Shown: positions 24,116 to 35,700 of the stretch, in pieces
How the letters are laid out: each line of letters starts with the position of its first letter
How positions within the stretch are numbered: position 1 is the first letter of the stretch
Assembly: GCA_015680685.1 (NCBI GenBank)
Contig: MNCI01022060.1
Location: 510,865-574,864, forward strand
Origin: Gnetum montanum
Taxonomy: Eukaryota; Streptophyta; Gnetopsida; Gnetales; Gnetaceae
Length of the DNA: 64,000 bases
Direction: 5' to 3'
The notes under the pieces: generated by a model
Told to the model about the DNA's origin: nothing
The model's input: only the letters and a program-made list of their open reading frames with translations
Databases searched by the model: none
Made by a program: the position numbers and the translations under genes

Positions 24116-25780
24116 GAGTTCACGCGTAAGCCTATCCGCTAAGCGTTCTCATGTGTGGCATGGAGGTGGACCTGGTCGTAGAGCCTCGGGTTACCTTGGG
24201 ATTCGTACCACATATGGAGCTGGGTGGGGTTGTGGTTGGGTAGTCAGATGTGGTTACATAGAAGATTGGCTAGGTACTTTCATGATGTATGGACTAGGTT
24301 TACTTTGCGTTTGTGAGGTGGAGGGTTGGTAATCATTAGGACTTTTGGGCATCCTAACAACGTACGGGGTTGGTTTAGGCGGAGGTTGGACCTCTACTGT
24401 TGCGACTGCTGGTGGTACTCGGACTACGAAAGGGGCAGGTTGAGTAGGAGGGGTTGGTGGATTTGAAGTAATAGCGGCGGGAGGGACACACACCACGTAT
24501 GATTTTTCGCGTGTCGGAGTATTAGACATTGCTACGATCGATGGCACTCGGACGACATATGGCTGCTGTGGGGTACGTGGTGGGTGAGGCATGGATGTGG
24601 ATGCAGTGGGAGGAACATGGACTACAAACAGTTTGTTAGGTGTTTGTTGTTTATATTCAGAGTAGACGGTGTTAATGTTGGGTATCTTGGGTTCATCATC
24701 TAAGTAGATTGTGTTGATAACGTACGACACCTATTTGGTGTTCAAAGGGTCTTTATACACCCCCATAGCCTGGTTCTGCGGTTGGATTAGGTTGTCCTTG
24801 TCAAAGGTGATTTGACCTCCATCGATCATTCATTGTATGTCCTGCTTCAGGATGAAATAGTAATTCGTGTCGTGCCCGTTGCGTTGATGATAGTTGCAGA
24901 AGCGATCCATTCTAAAATCTTTGGGCACTGGAGGCTCATCCGGTGTTGCTAGGCTCGGGTTCTGAACAAGTTGACAGAACCGATCATGTCTCTGGATGGC
25001 CGCGGGGGATAACTGTTTGTGTTTCATTAACCCAGCCTTTAGGAGTTGGTCAGATAGCTGGGATGGCTTCATAGGCAGTGGTGTATATTGAGAGGGTTCT
25101 TTCCTCTCAAAATTTCTCATACGGTTTGGTGTTGGGTTCTGTGATGATGATGATTCCAGCACAATTGTGGGAGTAGGTTTAGTATAGTTAGTGGGGGTTA
25201 CCAGCGGTTTGTTTTGTTGTGCAACGTTTGCTTATTGTGTTTTGGCTATTGCCACTATAGTTGCTTTAGCCTTCTCCTTATCCTTTTTACTGTGTTAATT
25301 TGTGAAGGCTAAATACGCAGGATCATGGCTATTTTGAGCCACCTCTTCTAAGTTTTTAATATGTACAAAGGCTTGGTTAAGATTACACGCATTAAGATAG
25401 TATAACTTGGATTTGAAAAAATCATTAAGAGCCCCTTTTAGGATGGTAAGAAGATATGTCTAGGGGATTGGCTCGTGTAGCTCATTGAGAGCAGCACTCC
25501 ACCTCTAAATGAATTTTTGTACAGGTTCTAGTGGTGCTTGTTTAACTTGTATAAGGCTGTCCAGTCTGGCCTCAAGTTTCAAGTTATACTTGAATCTGGT
25601 CACGAATTGATGTAGTAATTCTTCCAAGAAAAATATGGAATTCCTCGGCAAGGTCTGGTACCAATCAAGTGCTCTCCCTATGAGGGACATAGGGAACACT
25701 TTCAAAATAGCATGTGGCCATGCATGGAGTAATGCGCATTCTAATCGAAATGTTATTAGGTGAGCATTGGGGTCTGTCTC
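24116..25780 (-). pseudogene. Gag of A, second part: capsid, zinc knuckle and proline-rich linker
   Basis: The frame resumes after the B insertion with DPNAHLITFRLE, then the capsid signature SLIGRALDWYQTLPRNS and EPVQKFI. A zinc-binding motif follows at about 24,850-24,890 (CNYHQRNGHDTNYYF), whose last cysteine is changed to tyrosine. The linker 24254-24730 contains six copies of a short motif like PYVVRVP, separated by proline- and threonine-rich spacers. Stops break the frame near 25,505, 24,829 and elsewhere. Confidence 0.8.
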
Positions 25781-27212
25781 TGTAACGACGGAAAACGTCG
25801 ACAGCTGGAAAATACCGAACAGATTCCATGTACACAGTTTTGACCACGGATCCGCGTGAGGGCTATGCTGGAAAAACGAATCCGCGGTGCCCTGAACGGT
25901 CTTGTCGATCAGACAGGGACTTACTAATCAGTAAATCGATAGATGTCTTGTGGAATGACCTGATTCATGAAATCGCTAAACGAGGGAGGAAATGACGTAA
26001 ATGAATGGCGACGGCGATAATGTTAAATGCAATAAGAAAAGGCTAGCACAGGCAGAATAGGTAGTTTCAAGATCTACGCCTTAACTTAAAAAGAAAAAAT
26101 GTATATTCTATATGAGAAGTTACACTAGGAAGACCCCGATTGCTCGATGTAAGGTAAGCACAAAACAACAAGAAACTATCCAGACAGGAATCCGATCTAC
26201 CTCGAGGGCTAAAGCCAGGATGCAAGGAAGGTCAAGCTTCGGGGTCTGCCGATCAACTGTCTCTGACCGATAGAGTTTTCCCCAACAGCACGATTACTCC
26301 TGTCACTGGTGCTCAAAGCGAACTGTGCTCTTTTTCTACCGGAAGGTGATGCTGTCAACAATTGCCAAAGCGCTGCTCTCTGTATCTCTGCTCAAAAGGG
26401 TGATAAGTGCTCCAGTGCTCAGAAAAATGCCTTTTGCTTCTCTGATTTTCCAACCCTTGTATTTTTATCAAATAGGGTATTTATAGGCTGCGACGCTCTG
26501 TGGAAAAGGCGCAACCCTGATGACGTGTGTCCCGAATGTCTCGGGTGCTGTTGGTTTGACCATTTTTGTGTCAAACCTCATGACTATGCACAATACGCTC
26601 GTTCGCGTATTGTGTGTGTGAAGAAGAGGTTTACGTCGGGCATGTCTCAACCGTCTTTGGGTTATATTACGCTCATCATGCTGCGTTGCGTGTATGAGCG
26701 TAACATAACATGTAAAGAAAGGATTCAAGCTGTTTTACGCTTTCTCACGCAGCCGTGCGTAATGGAGCGTACACAATGTTTAGCTCGGGGATGCAATATG
26801 CTACAATACGCTACGTTGCGTGATGAGCGTATGATGAGCAATCACACTTTCTTAGACTTTGCCTTTGACTGTTCTGGAGCTTATTACGCTGCCGTGCATA
26901 ATAGAGCGTAAACATGGCCTTGAACAAAAGACTTAGCAGAATATACAGGAAGTCGCATATTACGCTGCTTAAGCTTCTTCCTATGCCAAAGTAAAAATCG
27001 CCCTAAGCACCATTACGCAGCGCCGCGTGATATAGCGTAAACAGAGGAAACACAATAAGAGTAGAAATCTGCGCAGGAAGTTGAAGACTTGATGCTACAT
27101 GTCTCTTGGTGTTGCTCTGTCTTATTCTCCCTTCTGGATTTTTGACATGTGCCCCTGCTTGAATTACGAATCTTTGCCTGAGGCCAACTCGCGATTTTTT
27201 CACGGTGTTTCA
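25781..27212 (-). repeat. 3' LTR of element B
   Basis: Starts TGTAACGACGG and ends GTGTTTCA on the + strand. A TATA box on the element's strand (TATAAATA) corresponds to 26478-26485. The R/U5 side holds many GCGTAA and TTACGC strings (26590-27040), a relative of A's palindrome but without the exact decamer. A + strand frame of 200 codons is open in both LTR copies but starts with GTG and changes freely between them, so I do not call it a gene. Confidence 0.95.
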
Positions 27213-27279
27213 ATGGCCCCTCTTTGTTGGTGGTTGGAGGGCTTACCCGAAAGACGTCGACAAAGAATACGAAACACCG
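27203..27279 (-). other. Hairpin enclosing the polypurine tract of B
   Basis: CGGTGTTTC at 27203-27211, the LTR end, pairs perfectly with GAAACACCG at 27271-27279. Inside, TCTTTGTTG at 27221-27229 pairs with CGACAAAGA at 27258-27266 with one wobble. The purine tract AAAGAGGGGCC (- strand) lies between the arms. In A the corresponding outer arm has T-A where B has C-G, a compensatory change. Confidence 0.6.
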
Positions 27280-28824
27280 GGTCAGTAGAAGCAAGAACAG
27301 CATCCATCCATGGCTACTCAAGGGTTGCCCTGTCAATATGGAAGAGCAAAGCTGGAGGGATTGGAAGATAGAATGGCATGGTGGGAAACAGGTTTAGAGA
27401 AAATGTAAAATGAGTCAGGATGGTAGGAGTATGGAATACGTTTACTGCACGCACAAAAACGTACATACATTTAAATTGACAGGAATTCTTCCAAATGAGC
27501 GTAGCGCGTCAGCCTGAGATCTCTCTGTCACAGATTACAGCAGGAATGCTTGCAAAAGAAGCATGGCACATCACTTCTGCGATATCTCTGCTAGTGTGAG
27601 TGCGGAAAATGGATGCTTGCATATGTAGCATCTGCGTATGGGAAGTGGGTGGTGGCGACGAAGGGAAATAATAGCGAAGGGTAGGTTTGTGAGAGGCATA
27701 AGCATGCTAATCTAAGTGGTTGGGCAAACCTGAGCAGCCATTTCAAGACGCTGTGTTCCTTCACCGCTCAGGCAAGTGCATCTTTAAACGGCATCCTCAA
27801 AGCAAGTAACCTGCAACCACAGAAGAAAATAGAGGACACCATTGCCCATGCGAACGAGAGGTGAGGTTGTCGAAACGAGCACAGTTTGATGCGAGATAGA
27901 GCCATTGGGACGTGAAGAAGGAGCTAGAGCATAAGGCCAGGGTTGCCAATCCTGGCGATTGGCCCTGCATACCTTCGCCAAAAGGCATCAGACGCAGTGC
28001 ACCTAACTGGTGAGACAAGAAACCAGCTAGATGAATTTGCGAAGCCAGCGTTCGATAGCGATGATCGACGGAGGATCCCGAGGTCGTTGTTGATGAGGAT
28101 TTTGTCGGGGCTCCAGCTGGCGGGACCAAACTCTCAGAGGTACCACCGCTGCAATGGGCGCAGCGACGGCATCTCCAAGGGATCAATAAGATGCCTCTCA
28201 GCTTATCCGAGGAATCAGCAAGATGCCGGTGGGGTGGCGACACTAGGACTGTCCTAGTATCCCACCCTGTTTGTCGTGCAGCCGTACAGAGATGATCATG
28301 CTCGCTTGAGTTATATGGTAGTAGCCTGTAAGTCCCAGTTTTAAGTCCTGGTAGACTGTCATTGCTGGTTTTAAGTCTCAGCAGACCATGGTCCCGGTTT
28401 AAAGTCCAGGCAGACTGAGAAATGCTAGTTTTACGTCGTAGCGGATGGTGGTATGTCTGATTTATGGTCTCAGCAGACCGTGCTGTGGATGTCAGTTTCG
28501 TGTCATGACCCAGGGACAAGTCTGTGCTGGTTTTACGTCTCAGCATACGACTACTTACATGTGCCAGTTTAGCGTTGTGGCAGACACGTGTGAAAGATTC
28601 TTATTTTTTGTCTTGGCGGACCTGTACAACATTGCCATTTTTACGTCGTAGCGGACGATTACAACTTGCCAGTTTAGCGTCATAGCAGACGAATACTGCT
28701 AGTTTAGCGTCATGGCGAACGCGTGCAAAAGATTCCAGTTTTTCATCTTGGCAGACGGTCAGTGCCAGTTTAATGTTGTAGCGGACGTGTATTGCCATAC
28801 CTGCTGTTGACATCGTAGATGCTG
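27280..28824 (-). other. 3' UTR of B with repeat array
   Basis: No gene that I trust. From about 28310 to 28800 there are ten or more degenerate units of the type GCCAGTTTAGCGTCATAGCAGAC, spaced 30-60 bases apart, the same family as A's 3' UTR repeats. A 249-codon frame on the - strand (27797-28546) is partly a translation of this array. The GC-rich part at 27,850-28,250 is unexplained. Confidence 0.6.
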
Positions 28825-31800
28825 TTAAATGTAATACCGCTTCAAACACACATGATTTACAGGATTTGCTAGTTCATTTCTGTTGACGTCTGCTAACTGG
28901 AATGCTCCGTTGTTGTACACGTCGACCACCAAGAAAGGGCCTTCCCAGTTTGCAGAGAATATGCTTACTGGTTCACGCACAACCTTAAGCACAAGGTCTC
29001 CTTTCTTGATCGGGCGTTGCTGAGGGTTATGACGATGCTTCTGTCGTTGTTTGTCTTGATATCTTTCAATTGTTATAAGTACCTGTATCCGCTTCTCTTC
29101 GACTGAATCCAAATCTGCGATTCGAGACTCGGTGTGTTGAGCCTTATTTATAACCGTGGAAAGGACCATTCTTAGAGAAGGAATTTGCAACTTGAGGGGC
29201 AGCACTGCTTTAGACCCATAAACCAGGCTATAGGACGTACTACCCGTAGCTGTCCTACACGTAGTACGATACGCCCATAGCACATAGAGGATTTGTTCAT
29301 GCCACCGCCTTTTGTTGTCATTGAGCATTTTCTTGAGCACATTAATGATCACTTTGTTTGTTGCTTCAGCTTGACCATTCGCTTGCGGGTAATAGGGGGA
29401 GGAAAAGGATTGTCTAATGCCTAGGTTATCACAGAAAGATTTGGTTTCTGTGCTACTAAACTGTCGCCCATTATCGGTCACGATAGTCATTGGGAGACTA
29501 AATCTGGTTACTATGTTGTCCAAGATGAAATGGCAAATCTGTTGAGATGTGATCTTTCGTAGGGGAACAGCCTCTACCCACTTTGTGAAATACTCAGTAG
29601 TGGTAATGATGAAGCTATGACCCGCGGAAGATTTGGGCGTGATGGGGCCTTTAATGTCTAGTCCCCATCGTTGAAACGGCCATGTTATCTGCGTCGTGTG
29701 TAGTTCTGTAGGTGACACGTGTATAAGATTTACATGACGCTGACACGTGTCACAGGTTTTAACCTTTGTCAGGCAATCTTTTTCCATGCATGGCCAGTAG
29801 TATCCTAAGCGACGAATTTTTAGGGCCATAGCTCGTGGTGCTACGTGGCCGCCGCACAGTCCCTCGTGAACTTCGTCGATTATCTGCTGTGCTTGGTTTT
29901 TGTCGACGCGTGTCAGCAGCACGCCATCAAAGGAGCGTCTACAAAGAGTGTTGTCTCTGATGATGACGTACTTCCTAGCCCGCTTATGGACTGCATCTTT
30001 CTGTGCGCGTGTCAATACAGACGATAACTCGCCCTGTAAAAGGTAAGTTTTAATGGCGTCGTACCATTCAGGCGTGCTTTCCTCGAGAAGAGAAGAGACT
30101 TGTGCCGTCTGAATGATAGGATCTGTGCAGTCGGTAATCAATGTGGGGCAGGTGTCCAACAAATGTGCGGGCACGTTCAGAGCCCATATAGCCAGTGCAT
30201 CGGCCAGTGTGTTATCCGTGCAGGGCACGTGCTAGGCATCGATGGTCTCAAATCGTCTCAGAAGATCTTTAGCCGTATCGAAGTAAGGCTGCAAATGTAC
30301 AACCTTGCAGGTGTAGACTCCTGTGATCTGATTTATGACAAGCATCGAATCACCCCTAATCGCCAAGTGTTGAACATCGAGTTCACTGGCAGTTAGTAAA
30401 CCCCTAAGGAGCCCCTCGTACTCTGCCACATTGTTCGTACAGGGGAAGGTCAAGCGATAAGCGTGGAGATGCACATCCTCAAGCGATAGCATGATAACAG
30501 TGGCAGCATTGCCACCTCTAGCGGTTGAAGCGCCGTCAAAGTACAACGTTGCTTCGGGGCCTCTCAAGACAGGGCTTAAACTATGTACAGGTTCGTCAAG
30601 AAACTCTGGTTCGATGGTTGCTTGGTTGTTAATTGGTGACGTTACTAACTGGTCAGCTATCGCTTGGCCTTTCATAGATGATTGGCCAATATAATGCAGA
30701 TCAAATTCTGCGATAATAGCCTTCCAGCGAGCGATCCTATTGCTCTCGTATAAGTTATGCGTAATGGTCCTAAGGATGTTATTTTTACAAATGATGTTAA
30801 CCTGGCTACAGAAAAGGTAATGTCTACACTTTTTGAGTGTAAAAACTAATGCTAGACAATTACGCTCGACTTCATTATACCTCGTTTCATACGCATATAG
30901 AGCATGGCTTAAGTAGTAGATGGGCACTTCCGACCCATCATCCCTTCTTTGACAGAGCAATGCTGCTAACGCTACGTCTGAAGTAGCGAGGTAAATGTAG
31001 AATGGCAAGTCCCTTTGTGGCGGGAAAACCATTGGTAGATGTTGCAATTCTTGTTTCAAATTATCAAACGCACGCTGGCAATCTTCCATCCATTCGAAAT
31101 TGACCCCCTTTTTGAGCAGGTGTTGTATAAGGTACAGCTTATCGGTTAATCTCGAGATGAATCGGCGTATGAACTGTAATCGTCCCTGTAACCTACGTAA
31201 TTGCTTGAGGTTTGTAGGAGGCATGAGCTCAACGATGGCTTTGACCTTGTCAGGGTCAACTCGTATGCCAGCTTCCGACACCACAAACCCCAGCATGCGT
31301 CCAGTTTTAACCCCGAATACGTACTTCTTTGGGTTAAGCCGGAGCTCGTATTTGGAACATCTTTTGAGGACTAACTCCAGGTCCCCTGAATGATCTTCAA
31401 ACTTTAAAGAGTTCACAGCTATACCATCTACGTAGTCATTCAGCTTTCCAAGGAGATAGTCTCTAAAGATGTATGTCATAGCCTATTGATACGTTGCTCT
31501 AGCGTTCTTCAGACCAAAAGGCATCATAGTGTAACAGAAGGTGCCCCAAGGCATCATGAACGTTGTTGTCAATTGATGTTCTGGGTTAATTCAGATCTGA
31601 TTATAACCTGAAAAGTCGTCCATGAAAGAGAGCAGCGCATGCCCAGTTGTCGTGTCGACTAGTTGGTCGATACTCAGAAGTGGGAAATTGTCCTTGATCG
31701 TTGCCTTATTCAAATCCCGGAAGTCTATGCAGATGCGTATGCTTCCAGTCTTCTTTGGAACGACTACAATGTTAGACACCCAATCCGAGTAATCGACCAC

Positions 31801-32304
31801 GCGAATGAAACCGGCCTGATACAGTTTGGTGATTTCAGTACGCATGTCTAGTACGATTTCTAGTTTGATTTTACGTACCTTTTGCCTAACTACCTTAATC
31901 TGCGGGTCTAAGATGATGTTATGCAGGATTAGCCTGGGATCTAGGCCAGGCATGTCTGCGTATGACCATGCAAAGACGGTAATGTTGTCTTGCAGGACCT
32001 GTTTTATGGCATTGTGCGTTTTCTGGTCTAATAAAGAACTGACTTTAAGTGTTCTAGCCTCATCTCTCTGCGTAACGATAGAGACCTCACTGAGGGGGTC
32101 TTCCGTTATGTCGCCAGCCTCCAGGTCTAGCGTGCGCGTCGACTGCTCTGGCCACTCTGGGGATGTCTCCGACGTGGTTATAGTTACGTCTTCTAAAGAG
32201 GGGTTAGCATTTATCAACGTGGAGTCAAATTGTCTAGTTACCTTCCCGTATGGGCCTGTTAAAGTTAAGGGTGCTGAAATTGTTGTGTCCATTTGCTGTC
32301 TATC
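28825..32304 (-). pseudogene. Pol of element B: RT, RNase H, archaeal RNase H, integrase
   Basis: One continuous frame with three stops: TGA at 31591-31593 (after GYNQI), TAG at 31483-31485 (after ATYQ) and TAG at 30232-30234. RT has CIDFRDLN and SFMDDFSGYNQI, but its second box reads YVDG instead of YxDD, so a metal-binding aspartate is lost. RNase H shows the usual YYLSHALYAYE and NIICKNN. The archaeal-type RNase H has YFDGASTARGG, RGDSMLV and DNTLADALA. Integrase (28825-30228) is open: HEGLCGGH and CDTCQRH for zinc, GLDIKGP, VTDNGRQF and GQAEATNK for D-D-E. It ends in LANPVNHVCLKRYYI. Confidence 0.92.
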
Positions 32305-32335
32305 CTGCAAAACCACCAAGTGCATAAATGATTAG
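32300..32335 (-). other. Probable sense-strand 3' splice site before RT in B
   Basis: On the - strand the string GGTGGTTTTGCAG ends at 32305 and the pol frame opens at 32304 with DRQQMDTT, aligned with the start of pol in A within one or two residues. No start codon with good context is needed if pol is joined by splicing to the gag-protease exon, as in Ogre elements. The donor would lie near 37,400 and was not identified. Confidence 0.5.
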
Positions 32336-32718
32336 GAGACAAGTGACATGATGTCGCCGAACGTGGAAGGCTAACTGAATTTTGAATATTATAGACAAGC
32401 TGTAATCAATGTAACCCGGTTATGAGGCGATAAGATAGGGTAGTTTAACATCATTTCGGACAGTGGCGCATGCAATATCGGCCGCATTAATATCTTGATT
32501 TTTGGGGTCCATTTTAGGAAAGTCCCATTGAAATCGGATATCAAGTCGGTGATCGTCGCATATAAGTAAGCGGTTTTTTGTGAGGACACGCTATTGGCTA
32601 TTGTGAATTTGAATTCGTAACTGCTGTAGAGTGAAAGCAGGTAGAGCAGAGGATTGGAGCAAGTGACTTTGCGAGGATTTGAAAGTATTAAGCTGTGAAA
32701 AATTCTGAAACTGTTGTA
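32336..32718 (+). promoter_or_regulatory. Upstream region of the antisense gene in B
   Basis: It holds one copy of the repeat core (TAGTTTAACATCATTTCGGAC near 32442-32463, split by one base from the consensus) and a TATA-like ATATAAGTA at 32561-32569. The proposed start codon is at 32719. Unlike A, this leader is not filled with GCGTATACGC motifs. Promoter status is inferred from position only. Confidence 0.35.
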
Positions 32719-35700
32719 ATGGCTCCAAAGGTCAAGAGGAAGAACGCGAAACTGGCCAAAATCGATGAAATACAGGCAACTGTGGAACGCGTTTCACAGG
32801 TGCTGGTCGATATTCGTGACCCTATGCCCTTGAACCGGTAGGTCATTCTTACATATTTAAGCTTGTTTCTATGGCTATTTTTCGTGGTATATTTTTGCTT
32901 GCGTGCATGTGGATTTCGAATTGTGGACCTCAGGTTAATGCGAGGGTTTGATGGGGTTGCGTCTACCGCCATTGTTAGGGACGAACCTTGCGTTATTGCA
33001 AGGGTTTGGGCGATTTCGGCCTGGATAGCTGAGTGTGGCTTATAAGTTTTTTGTGTTAGTCATGCAAATGTAAATGTAGATGTTAATGTACGCTTTGGGT
33101 TTTTTGTACAGCGTTGCGCTAAAGCCCATCCTAATTGTGCTAGATATTGTCGGGGTCTTGTGTTGTATAAACCCCATCGTTCCCAATGTCCCTCCCCGGC
33201 ATACGCGGTTGCAAGGGAAGGCCATATGGTTTCGACAGGGTGTGCTGGAGTTTCTGCAGTTCTTGCTGCGCAACTTCAGCGTCATCGTGTGGTTTGACCT
33301 AGCTGGGGACGTCGTTGGTGCTCTTTTAGAGCACCTGCTGGCGGATTCTGTGAAAGGGATTTTAACCTTTTTGACAGACGGGACCATCGATACAGGCCGT
33401 CCCGAAGACCGAGAGCTTAGCACCCGGGGCTTAAGAAGCTTGAACTGGATCTGGGAAATGGCTCGATTCAATTTTTACCATGCATATAACATGCTGTTCA
33501 TGGCCCGCCATGTCTCGACCTGTTTCCAGAACCCACAAGGCACAGTGTACTACGCAGGTGGGTAAGCAAATTTTATTAACTATCAATTTTCCTATTTTGT
33601 GTTGGTGTTTGTTATCAGTGTGAAACGTAAGAGAAGCCTATGTGCAAAGTGTAAAATAATCCTATGTTGTATGGTGCAGGTTCTTTATTAAGGACAACAA
33701 GTTAGTTGGAGACGGGGATGTGTTATCGTGGTCCGAAATGGCGATAATGGCATTTACTGCAACTAACAACATGTGTGCTGGTGTCATAGAGCATATCGGC
33801 TTTGACATGCGCGAGTACCCCAGCCGTTACGTTAGGGCTTTTGAGAGTTGTCAAAGACTTGGGAGGCTACACGATGACTAGACCTTGGATCCACCCCTTA
33901 CCGTCGAGGACGTGCAGAGGGAAGTCCTGCCATTTCTGTTGCTGTTTGGCCTCGATAAGGCTATGGTGTAGTTGGTTACTACATACTGTAATTGTAAATT
34001 GTGGACATTGCATAATAGAGCTTTGGTTAATTCATGCTTCATGTTGTGCAGTTAGGAAATCCCGGGAGATTACCCTTACGATTTCCGGCCACGAGGTGAA
34101 CGCTGTCCTTTTCCGCTACAGTGACATCAACGACGCACAGCGTTGGCTCAGCCACTTGGCGGCCCCAGTCGCGGTGACCTCCAAGATCCGAGCAGCAGGG
34201 CTAATGCACCTATTTTTGGCTGCGACTCCTGATGTCCCCACCAGTGAAATGCTAACCTTGGTCAACTCCTTCAACGAGAAGGTGGAGGGTTTCTACACGT
34301 GTGTACACAATGTACGCGTAAGTTTTGATATTGAAGCTTAGCTCTTTGCGAACCTCTTTGGTGTCCCCTCAGATGGCCCTCCCGTAAGTTAGAAGGTGAA
34401 GAGGAGTGAAGCTTTCCAGAATTGGCTAAAGGAGTGGGTAAGGGTCCCGAAGGAGACCAAAGGGTTTCCCTGCGAAAAATTTGAGATGGGTACTGCCAAG
34501 ACACTTTATCCCCTTTTTCGGGCCCAGACCTTCCCCAAAACTCTCTCGCAGGGGAAGTTCTTTTCTGTAGAACAGACCCGTATTATGCGAGAGGTTCTGG
34601 AGGAGGGGACCCAGTTCAATTGGGCAAGCTATTTTGCCAAGGGACTGCGTAATGAGATGCTCAAGCTTCGCAAGAGGCTTGAGTCCCGTTTCAACGTGCA
34701 TTACGTGTTCTTCATAGCTTGCCTCCAGCAGTTTGCTGAGTTTCTGGTCATCCAAAGGAATGGGATCTGGGTACAGCAAGACCGAGACCAGCTGTCCAGA
34801 CCTTGGATTGCCCACATCCTCAGCACTACCCGTGGGCAGGATCCACCAGAAGGGATTGGGGAGTCGTTGTCTGTAACAACTAAGGGTCTGGCAACGCCCC
34901 AAGTGCGAGGTCTCGACAACGTAGGCGGGATAATGCCTACCTACACTGGCGACGCTTCGCGAGGGAAACGCATGACGGAAGAAATCGTAGAACCTACAGC
35001 TCAACATAAGAGGCTCTCCATAGCCGAGCCCTGTGGGGGTGACACGGGCCGAACTGTGGCAGTCAAAATTCAGCAGAGTAAGCCTCCGCCTGGTAAGCGT
35101 GAAAGAATTATATTACACAATGTTTGTTTAGATATTTTACGCAATGACATACTAAGGCGCTATGACATGACCAATGAAAGTTACGAAAGAACTAACCCCT
35201 GAGATGGGAGCAGTAACACCAAGTCATAGGGAGGGGGCCTCAATTTTGGAAGAAGAGGCCCAAGCTATTAGCGTGAGCCGCGTACAAGCTCTGGTGCGTG
35301 AGGAGGCCCCAGCTACTGGAACCAGCAACGCACAGAATCAAGTGCGTGAAAGGGAAAGGGATGCGGAAGATGTTGGCGCAATTGCCACTACCACCGGTAG
35401 AGGTAATGGGTGTGTTAGCATGTTTGCAAGATTTCTATAAATAAATGAGGTTTCTAACTGGATTACGCTACAGGAGAGGAGGAGGTGTCCACGTCTATTG
35501 CTGTGAGTAGGGCGTGGAAAGACTTTCCTAACAAGTTTACCTTCATGGAAGGGGTTGTCAGTGACATGATCGAACGCCTGGAGCGCATCGAACCTGGAGC
35601 GGGTACGTTATGGTTGTAATAAGTCTATGATACCATGTAGTGGTAATATGTCATCAACGCTTGATGGTTACTTTCTGTTAGAAGCTCGCCTCCGATGGGA

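Noticed and set aside
26309-26911. 200-codon + strand frame in the 3' LTR of B, also open at 41939-42541
   Set aside because: It begins with GTG rather than ATG, has no recognisable domain, and about 19 residues differ between the two LTR copies with no sign of constraint. Openness in both copies follows from their common origin.
27797-28546. 249-codon - strand frame in the 3' UTR of B
   Set aside because: Its first third is a translation of the AGTTTA-type repeats, the rest is GC-rich with no domain, and A has no counterpart.
28310-28800. CRISPR-like spacing of repeats in the 3' UTR of B
   Set aside because: Units are degenerate and spacers irregular and partly repeated; the context is a plant retrotransposon, where 3' UTR repeats are common.
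34426-35007. 193-codon - strand frame opposite exon 4 of the antisense gene in B
   Set aside because: Shadow of exon 4: the + strand aligns with A as protein, the - strand does not.
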